A stretch of 21,155 nt of DNA. It comes from Rhodocyclaceae bacterium UBA2250. Its GTDB lineage: Bacteria; Pseudomonadota; Gammaproteobacteria; Burkholderiales; Rhodocyclaceae. Positions 16,202-21,155 of this stretch are shown here, piece after piece; within the stretch, counting starts at the first letter, position 1, and the number at the start of each line of letters is the position of its first letter. A program made the translations under genes and the position numbers. The stretch is taken from contig DDXW01000018.1 of NCBI GenBank assembly GCA_002347285.1, positions 1 to 21,155 of the forward strand, in the 5' to 3' direction. The notes under the pieces were generated by a model that saw only the letters and a program-made list of their open reading frames with translations, searched no databases and was not told where the DNA came from.

Positions 16202-17209
16202 ATGAGCATGTACTACGTCGTCACCGGCGCCTGCGGCTTCATCGGCGCCAACATCGTCAGGGCGCTCAACGAACGCGGCATCACGGAAATCATTGCCGTC
16301 GACAACCTGAGCAAGGCCGACAAGTTCCGGAACCTCGTCGACTGCGAGATCGCCGATTATCTCGACAAGCGCGAGTTCGTCGAGATGGTGGAAGGCGGCC
16401 ACTTCGACGGTGCGGTGGATGCGATCTTCCACGAGGGCGCCTGCTCCGACACGATGGAGACCGACGGCCGCTACATGATGGAGAACAACTTCCGCTACAC
16501 CTCGACGCTGCTCGACTTCTGCCTCGACCACGAGGTGCAGTTCCTCTACGCCTCGAGCGCCTCGGTGTATGGCGCCGGCCGCGTGTTCAAGGAGGAGCGC
16601 GCGCACGAGGGGCCGCTCAACGTCTATGGCTACTCGAAGTTCCTGTTCGACCAGGTGGTGCGCCGCCGCGTGCTCGCCGACGGCGGCACCGGTTCCCAGG
16701 TGGTCGGCTTCCGCTACTTCAACGTCTATGGCCCGCGCGAGCAGCACAAGGGCCGCATGGCCTCGGTCGCCTTCCACCATTTCAACCAGTACCGCGAGAG
16801 CGGCAAGGTGAAGCTGTTCGAGGGCTGCGACGGCCATGCCAACGGCGAACAAATGCGCGACTTCGTCTATATCGACGACGTGGTGAAGGTGAACCTGTAT
16901 TTCCTCGACCACCCGGAGAAGTCGGGCATCTTCAATCTCGGCACCGGCCGCGCCCAGCCGTTCAACGACATCGCCCACGCCACCGTGAATGCCTGCCGCG
17001 CGCTCGAAGGCAAGCCGGCGCTGTCGCTCGCCGAGATGGTCAGCCAGGGCATCGTCGAGTACATCGACTTTCCCGCGGCGCTCAAGGGCAAGTACCAGAG
17101 CTTCACCGAGGCCGACATCGGCGCGCTGCGCGCCGCCGGCTACGCGGAACAATTCGACAGCGTCGCCGCCGGCGTGGCCAAGTACGTGCAGCACCTCGCG
17201 AAGAAATGA
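16202..17209 (+). CDS. hldD: ADP-L-glycero-D-manno-heptose 6-epimerase
   Basis: 335 residues (rfaD), an extended short-chain dehydrogenase using NADP to epimerise ADP-heptose at C6, the last step before heptose transfer to lipid A core. The Rossmann motif GACGFIG lies near the N-terminus. YASSASVYG holds the serine, and YGYSK gives Y142 and K146 (E. coli Y140, K144). HEGACSDTMETDGRYMMENN is the HldD signature. The start could be 16202 or 16208: the second aligns better with E. coli HldD and lies 10 bases from the AGGA, the first only 4. The protein is somewhat longer than the E. coli enzyme. The stop overlaps cysM as ATGA. Confidence 0.95.
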   Translation: MSMYYVVTGACGFIGANIVRALNERGITEIIAVDNLSKADKFRNLVDCEIADYLDKREFVEMVEGGHFDGAVDAIFHEGACSDTMETDGRYMMENNFRYTSTLLDFCLDHEVQFLYASSASVYGAGRVFKEERAHEGPLNVYGYSKFLFDQVVRRRVLADGGTGSQVVGFRYFNVYGPREQHKGRMASVAFHHFNQYRESGKVKLFEGCDGHANGEQMRDFVYIDDVVKVNLYFLDHPEKSGIFNLGTGRAQPFNDIAHATVNACRALEGKPALSLAEMVSQGIVEYIDFPAALKGKYQSFTEADIGALRAAGYAEQFDSVAAGVAKYVQHLAKK

Positions 17210-18108
17210 ACATCAAGACCATCGAGAACTGCATCGGCGACACGCCGCTGGTGCGCCTGCAGCGCCTGCCCGGCGAGGAAAACGCCCGGCGCAACAATCT
17301 GATCCTCGCCAAGCTGGAAGGCAACAACCCGGCCGGCTCGGTGAAGGACCGCCCCGCGCTGTCGATGATCCTGCAGGCCGAGCGGCGCGGCGAGATCAAG
17401 CCGGGCGACACGCTGATCGAGGCCACCTCGGGCAACACCGGCATCGCGCTGGCGATGGTCGCCGCGGCGCGCGGCTACCGCATGATCCTCGTCATGCCGG
17501 AGAACCAGAGCGTCGAGCGCCGCCAGAGCATGAAGGCCTACGGCGCCGAACTGGTGCTGACGCCCAAGGCGGCCAGCATGGAAGGCGCGCGCGACGAGGC
17601 CGAGCGGCTGGTGCAGGCGGGCAAGGGCGTCATGCTCGACCAGTTCTCCAACCCCGACAACCCGCTCGCGCACTACACCGGCACCGGCCCGGAGATCTGG
17701 CGCGACACCGACGGCCGCGTCACCCATTTCGTCTCGAGCATGGGCACCACCGGCACCATCATGGGCTGCTCGCGCTACTTCAAGGAAATGAACCCGGCGA
17801 TCCGCATCGTCGGCTGCCAGCCTGCGGAAGGCGCACAGATCCCCGGCATCCGCAAGTGGCCCAAGGAGTATCTGCCTTCGATCTGCGACTTCTCGCAGAT
17901 CGACCGGCTCGAATCCGTGAGCCAGCAGGACGCCGAGGACATGACGCGCCGCCTCGCGGCCGAGGAGGGCATCTGCGCCGGCATCTCGTCCGGCGGGGCG
18001 CTGGCCGTCGCGCTGCGCCTCGCCGCCGAGGTGGAGAACGCCGTGATCGTCAGCATCGTCTGCGACCGCGGCGACCGCTACCTGTCCACCGGCGTCTTTC
18101 CCGCCTGA
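17206..18108 (+). CDS. cysM: Cysteine synthase B
   Basis: A 300-residue PLP enzyme (E. coli CysM 303) that makes cysteine, or S-sulfocysteine with thiosulfate, from O-acetylserine. The PLP lysine is K47 in NPAGSVKDRPA. TSGNTGIALA contacts the cofactor and GTTGTIMG is the phosphate loop. EGNNPAGSVKDRPA and the KWPKEYLP segment are CysM-type rather than CysK-type features as I recall them. CysM in this position after hldD is a common betaproteobacterial order. The overlap with hldD suggests coupled translation. Confidence 0.93.
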   Translation: MNIKTIENCIGDTPLVRLQRLPGEENARRNNLILAKLEGNNPAGSVKDRPALSMILQAERRGEIKPGDTLIEATSGNTGIALAMVAAARGYRMILVMPENQSVERRQSMKAYGAELVLTPKAASMEGARDEAERLVQAGKGVMLDQFSNPDNPLAHYTGTGPEIWRDTDGRVTHFVSSMGTTGTIMGCSRYFKEMNPAIRIVGCQPAEGAQIPGIRKWPKEYLPSICDFSQIDRLESVSQQDAEDMTRRLAAEEGICAGISSGGALAVALRLAAEVENAVIVSIVCDRGDRYLSTGVFPA

Positions 18109-18115
18109 GCGCATC

Positions 18116-18901
18116 GTGACGCCCGTCCTCAGCTTCGACATCGAGACCATCCCGGATGTCGCCGGGCTGCGCGCGCTGCACGGCCTGCCGGACACGCTCG
18201 CCGACGCCGAGGTCGCCGAGTTCGCCTTCCAGAAGCAGCGCGCGAAAAACGGCTCCGACTTCCTGCCGCACCACCTGCAGCGGGTCGTCGTCATCTCCTG
18301 CGCGATGCGCAACCATGGTGAAGATGGAGGCTTCAAGGTCTGGTCGCTGGCCGAACCGAAGTCGGGAGAGGGCGAGATCATCCAGCGCTTCTACGACGGT
18401 ATCGGCAAATACACGCCCAACCTCGTCTCGTGGAACGGCGGCGGCTTCGACCTGCCGGTGCTGCACTACCGCGGCCTGATCCACGGCGTCGCCGCGCCGC
18501 GCTACTGGGACATGGGCGAGGATGATCGCGACTTCAAGTGGAACAACTACATCAGCCGCTACCACACGCGCCACCTCGACCTGATGGACCTGCTGGCGAT
18601 GTACCAGCCGCGCGCCAACGCGCCGCTCGACGAACTCGCCAAGCTGATGGGCCTGCCCGGCAAGCTCGGCATGGACGGCAACGCGGTGTGGGGCGCCTGG
18701 CTCAACGGCGAGATCGACGCGATTCGCGACTACTGCGAGACCGACGTCGTCAACACCTACCTCGTCTATCTGCGCTTCCAGCAGATGCGCGGCCAGCTAA
18801 GCGCCAAGGCGCACGCCGAGGAAGTCGCCTTCGTGCGCGCCCAGCTCGCCGCCATCGGCGCTGCGCACTGGCGCGAATTCCTCGCCGCCTGGCCGGGCTG
18901 A
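18116..18901 (+). CDS. DEDDy-family 3'-5' exonuclease (PolB exonuclease-like)
   Basis: 261 residues, GTG start at 18116, seven bases after cysM, without a clear Shine-Dalgarno. The three exonuclease motifs are complete: Exo I SFDIETIPD (D8, E10), Exo II WNGGGFDLPVL (N107, D112), and Exo III YCETD (Y206, D210). This is the stand-alone 'predicted 3'-5' exonuclease related to the PolB exonuclease domain' family (COG3298-like). The fold and metal-dependent nuclease activity follow from the motifs; the cellular substrate is not known to me. It closes the collinear array. Confidence 0.9.
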   Translation: MTPVLSFDIETIPDVAGLRALHGLPDTLADAEVAEFAFQKQRAKNGSDFLPHHLQRVVVISCAMRNHGEDGGFKVWSLAEPKSGEGEIIQRFYDGIGKYTPNLVSWNGGGFDLPVLHYRGLIHGVAAPRYWDMGEDDRDFKWNNYISRYHTRHLDLMDLLAMYQPRANAPLDELAKLMGLPGKLGMDGNAVWGAWLNGEIDAIRDYCETDVVNTYLVYLRFQQMRGQLSAKAHAEEVAFVRAQLAAIGAAHWREFLAAWPG

Positions 18902-18919
18902 TTCGCTGTAGCGTCAGAG

Positions 18920-18932
18920 CCTGATTTTCAGG
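18920..18932. repeat. Short perfect inverted repeat in the exonuclease-DUF4160 gap
   Basis: CCTGA, three Ts, TCAGG. It stands between the exonuclease stop and the promoter candidate for the DUF4160 gene. No T-run follows directly, so it is a weak terminator; it could be an operator for the next genes. Confidence 0.35.
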
Positions 18933-18941
18933 ATTCGCGCG

Positions 18942-18970
18942 TTGTTTTCGTTCAGTGCTTGGCCTATGAT
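18942..18970 (+). promoter_or_regulatory. Sigma-70 promoter candidate for DUF4160/DUF2442
   Basis: TTGTTT (18942-18947), exactly 17 bases, then TATGAT (18965-18970). The expected transcription start falls on or within about two bases of the DUF4160 ATG at 18977, so the message would be leaderless or nearly so. Confidence 0.6.
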
Positions 18971-18976
18971 TCCGCC

Positions 18977-19237
18977 ATGCCAACGATCAGCGCCTTCTTC
19001 GGCATCGTCATTCAAATGTTCTGGCGCGAGCATGCGCCGCCGCACTTTTACGCCATTTATGCCGAATTCGAAGCGGAAATCGATATTCGGACACTGGAGG
19101 TTCTGCGCGGTCAACTTCCGCGGCGTGCGTTGGCGCTGGTGATGGAATGGGCCGCGGAGTATCGTACCGAATTGATGGAGGACTGGAATCTATGTCAAGC
19201 GAAGCAACTGCCAAAAAGAATCCAGCCGCTGGAATAG
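18977..19237 (+). CDS. DUF4160 protein, small, function unknown
   Basis: 86 residues from MPTISAFFGI, which is the standard DUF4160 start; a longer form from 18959 is less likely. The family core is MPTISxFxGIxI, then HxPPHF (H19, H23), LPRRALALVMEW and an EL..W ending near residue 70. Where I recall a second histidine (HFHA), this copy has Y25. No Shine-Dalgarno precedes it; the promoter upstream would make it leaderless. It overlaps the following DUF2442 gene by 46 bases, an arrangement often seen for this pair of families. A toxin-antitoxin-like role has been guessed from such pairing but I know of no proof. Codon use is less GC-biased than in the upstream array. Confidence 0.8.
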   Translation: MPTISAFFGIVIQMFWREHAPPHFYAIYAEFEAEIDIRTLEVLRGQLPRRALALVMEWAAEYRTELMEDWNLCQAKQLPKRIQPLE

Positions 19238-19524
19238 CGCCCGCCCCGGCACCGGCAGCACCTTGGCGCGTCAAGGCAGTGACTGTCCTGCCCGGTTACA
19301 GGCTGGCCCTGACTTTCATGGACGGAACGAGTGGAGTGGCGGATTGCTCCTCGATCCTGAATGCCGGCAATCCCGGCGTATATGCCCCATTGAAGGAAGC
19401 CGGATATTTCAGCCAAGTCAGGCTCGAATTGGGCGCGCCGACTTGGCCGAACGGTGCCGATCTCGATCCGGCCTGGCTGTATGACAATCTCAACAATGGA
19501 AAAACCTGGCCCGTTCCCTTTTGA
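19192..19524 (+). CDS. DUF2442 protein, partner of DUF4160
   Basis: 110 residues from ATG 19192, with GGAGGA at 19177-19182 ideally placed inside the upstream gene; a longer form from 19147 lacks such a site. Residues 1-24 are a low-complexity Ala/Pro/Lys extension. The DUF2442 domain follows: WRVKAVTVLPGYRLALTFMD, then SGVADCSSIL, and WPNGADLDPAWLYD near the end. The extension makes it longer than many family members. Function unknown; it is probably co-expressed with and perhaps binds the DUF4160 product, by inference from overlap and repeated pairing. Confidence 0.82.
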   Translation: MSSEATAKKNPAAGIAPAPAPAAPWRVKAVTVLPGYRLALTFMDGTSGVADCSSILNAGNPGVYAPLKEAGYFSQVRLELGAPTWPNGADLDPAWLYDNLNNGKTWPVPF

Positions 19525-19608
19525 CTCGCGCAATTCGCGCACGGCCGAAGTTTCCCGGCGTCACGGCGGAATAGGGCGCGGCGCCGCCTTGCCAGCGCCG
19601 AGTTTCCT

Positions 19609-19866
19609 CTATTCCTCGAACAGCAGCAGCGTCACGTCCGCCGCCTGCTGGCGCAACGGGATCAGCGCCTGATACGCCGCCGAGCCGTGCCAGCCCCGCG
19701 CGGCGGCGAGATCGGGGAAACGGATCACCACGGTGTCGCTGTGGGCGTGCGCGCCGGCGAACACCTCGGCCAGCCTGCCGCGCAACAGCATCTCCGCACC
19801 CCACGGCGACAGCGTGGCCAGCACCTGGCTGCGGTACTCGGCCCACTTGGCGGGGTCTTTAATTGT
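19609..19866 (-). pseudogene. DUF1330 gene, 5' end removed by IS insertion
   Basis: On the minus strand the frame encodes TIKDPAKWAEYRSQV, then a WGAEMLLRG region and FAGAHAHSDTVVIRFPD, then AYQALIPLRQQAADV and LLLFEE, ending in TAG at 19609-19611. This is a DUF1330 (dimeric alpha-beta barrel) domain. The usual first ten or so residues, with the start methionine and its ribosome site, are missing. Upstream of TIKDP the frame continues into insertion-sequence DNA and reaches only a TTG codon at 19932, so any product would be a chimera. The breakpoint is placed near 19866; it could be off by several bases. The gene converges on DUF2442 with an 84-base gap in which I see no clear terminator. Confidence 0.7.
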
Positions 19867-19927
19867 GCCTCTTTTGAATTTCGAGTGGGTAATGGTGCGT
19901 GATGGCGCTGGTAGCCCGAGGCCGGGG

Positions 19928-19978
19928 GTCAAGGGCGGGCTGCGGGGTTATCGCGGCCCGGCGAAGCGCACCCTTGAC
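19928..19978. repeat. 17-bp nested inverted repeat in the IS leader
   Basis: GTCAAGGG (19928-19935) pairs with CCCTTGAC (19971-19978). Directly inside, CGGGCTGCG (19936-19944) pairs with CGCGGCCCG (19952-19960) with one G-U wobble. The loop is 7 bases and a 10-base bulge (19961-19970) sits on the right arm. It is non-coding apart from lying within the hybrid DUF1330 frame. Confidence 0.75.
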
Positions 19979-20000
19979 GCCTGGAGTCGGGCGATACGCT
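19974..20000 (+). promoter_or_regulatory. Weak promoter candidate for the transposase gene
   Basis: TTGACG (19974-19979), a short 15-base spacer, TACGCT (19995-20000). The -35 lies in the right arm of the preceding inverted repeat. The short spacer and poor -10 make it uncertain. Confidence 0.3.
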
Positions 20001-20011
20001 GGCCCGTGACT

Positions 20012-20034
20012 GGATGCAGCGGGGTTGTGCATCC
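20012..20034. repeat. Perfect 7-bp inverted repeat upstream of the transposase
   Basis: GGATGCA (20012-20018), 9-base loop, TGCATCC (20028-20034). It would be at the 5' end of a transcript starting from the candidate promoter at 19974-20000, 83 bases before the ATG. Confidence 0.65.
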
Positions 20035-20116
20035 CGCCATGGAGACAAGCGCGGCGATTGCCGAACCGAGCGCGCGGGTAAGATGCGCACCCCTGTGAAA
20101 CGTGAGTGACCGCGAC

Positions 20117-21155
20117 ATGACCGCCAAGTTGTTCGAAGCCGCCTTGGGCATTACCTCTCCGTGGTACATCGACGGGATCGAGTTCGACGTGGCGAAGAAG
20201 ACGCTGTCGATTGCCGTCGACTTCATCGCGGGCAGCCGCTTTGCCGTGCCCGACGTCGAAGGGGCGCACCCGGCCCACGACACCGTGACCAAGCGCTACC
20301 GGCACCTGAACTTCTTTCAGCATGAGTGTCATCTGGAAGTTCGCGTCCCGCGTGTGCGCCTGCCTGATGGCGGCATCCGGCAGGTCGAACCCGACTGGGC
20401 CGGACGGCTCGCCGGCTTTACCCTGCTCTTCGAGGCGCTGATCATGGCGATGTGCCGGGAAATGACCTTCGCGGCGGTGTCCCGGCTGGTGGGTTGGTCC
20501 TGGCATCAGGTCGTTGCGATCTGCAAGCGTTACGTCGAGCTGGGGCTGGAGCAAGCCGACTGCTCCGCGGTCAAGCGCCTGGCGGCGGATGAGACCTCCA
20601 AAGCCAAAGGGCATGACTACATCACCCTGGTGGCCGATGCCGATGAACGCCGAGTGCTGTTCGTCACCGAAGGGCGGGATGCCGACACGATCAAGGCATT
20701 CGCCGCCGACTTCGCCGCCCACGGCGGCGATCCGAAGGCCGTCGAGTCCATTTCCATCGACATGTCGCCAGCCTTCATCAAGGGCGTCACCAAGCATCTG
20801 CCCAACGCCCGGATTACCTTCGACAAGTTCCACGTCATCGCCCATGCCAGCACCGCCGTCGACAAGACCCGGCGCATCGAACAGAAGACCGATCCGAGCC
20901 TCAAGGGCTTGCGCTGGAAACTCCTGCGGGATCGCGCCAGTCTCGCGCCGGACGCCCGCGCCGATCTGGATGCCCTCGTCGCGCAGGTGACCACCAAACG
21001 CACGGCCCGCGCCTGGCTCTACAAGGAGCAACTGCGCGAGATTCTGGAGCGCAAGCAGATCAATGTCGTGCGCGACTTGCTCACGCAATGGGCCACCAAC
21101 GTCATGCGTTCGAAGGTCGAACCGATGAAGAATGTGGCGGCGATGATCCGCAGTC
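20117..21155 (+). CDS. ISL3-family transposase, N-terminal part (runs off right edge)
   Basis: 346 codons are visible and the frame is open at the edge. The ATG at 20117 gives MTAKLFEAALGITSPWYIDG, the usual start of this subfamily; GTG at 20102 is the only other choice because TGA stands in frame at 20096. ISL3 features: KRYRHLNFFQHECHLEVRVPRVRLPDGG near the N-terminus, then LAADETSKAKGHDYITLVADAD with the first catalytic Asp, and ISIDMSPAFIKGV with FDKFHVI for the second. The third acidic residue should lie past the edge. The zinc-binding cysteines of typical ISL3 proteins are not present in the N-terminal region. Probably an active-type copy so far as visible: no frameshift or stop. Confidence 0.9.
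   Translation, partial: MTAKLFEAALGITSPWYIDGIEFDVAKKTLSIAVDFIAGSRFAVPDVEGAHPAHDTVTKRYRHLNFFQHECHLEVRVPRVRLPDGGIRQVEPDWAGRLAGFTLLFEALIMAMCREMTFAAVSRLVGWSWHQVVAICKRYVELGLEQADCSAVKRLAADETSKAKGHDYITLVADADERRVLFVTEGRDADTIKAFAADFAAHGGDPKAVESISIDMSPAFIKGVTKHLPNARITFDKFHVIAHASTAVDKTRRIEQKTDPSLKGLRWKLLRDRASLAPDARADLDALVAQVTTKRTARAWLYKEQLREILERKQINVVRDLLTQWATNVMRSKVEPMKNVAAMIRS

Larger units (their letters stand above)
19867..21155 (+). mobile_element. ISL3-family insertion sequence, left part (right end outside window)
   Basis: The element is recognised from its transposase and from the abrupt loss of DUF1330 coding sequence. The left end is set at GCCTCTTTTGAATTTCGAG, which resembles the GGCTCTTT-type ends I recall for this family. 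The AT-rich 8 bases before it (19859-19866) would be the target duplication. Both are inference until the right end is seen. About 250 bases separate this end from the transposase start, and they hold two inverted repeats and a possible promoter. Confidence 0.7.

Noticed and set aside
19525..19608. Possible bidirectional terminator between DUF2442 and DUF1330
   Set aside because: GC-rich self-complementary bits such as GGCGCCGCC occur but no T-run or A-run follows, so no terminator can be supported.
19859..21088. A 409-codon minus-strand frame across the transposase
   Set aside because: The plus strand carries a recognisable ISL3 transposase; the minus frame has no domain I recognise and runs through the IS end.

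Overview
This window looks like the chromosome of a GC-rich betaproteobacterium, possibly a Rhodocyclales-type organism (the order is a guess). The gene order gyrA-serC-(serA)-pheA-hisC-tyrA-aroA-cmk-rpsA-ihfB-lapA-lapB-hldE1-hldD-cysM is a conserved proteobacterial core array. The OmpA-type protein at the left edge, the separate sugar-kinase-only HldE and the in-frame AroA-Cmk fusion fit Betaproteobacteria. No rRNA, tRNA or CRISPR array was seen.

Layout. Positions 1-1712 are read leftwards: the first 87 codons of an OmpA-family outer-membrane protein (it runs off the left edge), a hairpin-plus-U-tract terminator, and a TRZ/ATZ-type deaminase (MTA/SAH deaminase-like). A 55-base divergent spacer with an extended -10 promoter candidate separates this from gyrA. 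From 1768 to 18901 fifteen genes lie on the plus strand with gaps of at most 34 bases and many ATGA or TGATG overlaps. They are gyrA; serine synthesis (serC, serA); aromatic and histidine amino acid synthesis (pheA, hisC, tyrA, the aroA half of a fusion); nucleotide and translation functions (the cmk half, rpsA); the nucleoid protein ihfB; LPS assembly control (lapA, lapB) and LPS heptose synthesis (hldE1, hldD); cysteine synthesis (cysM); and a DEDDy 3'-5' exonuclease. A promoter candidate inside cmk and a hairpin with seven Ts just before rpsA suggest that rpsA has its own transcription and control inside the array.

From 18902 to the right edge the character changes to accessory DNA. It holds a two-gene overlapping pair of small proteins (DUF4160 and DUF2442) with a promoter that would give a leaderless first message, a DUF1330 gene that has lost its 5' end, and the left part of an ISL3-family insertion sequence that apparently caused that loss. 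The IS leader carries two strong inverted repeats ahead of the transposase gene.

How they work together: the core array combines the shikimate-to-phenylalanine/tyrosine branch, serine and cysteine synthesis, CMP recycling, ribosomal protein S1, and envelope LPS supply and control. Nothing in the window is convincingly a new multi-gene system. The best candidates for undescribed biology are the DUF4160/DUF2442 pair and the regulatory signals around the AroA-Cmk/rpsA junction.
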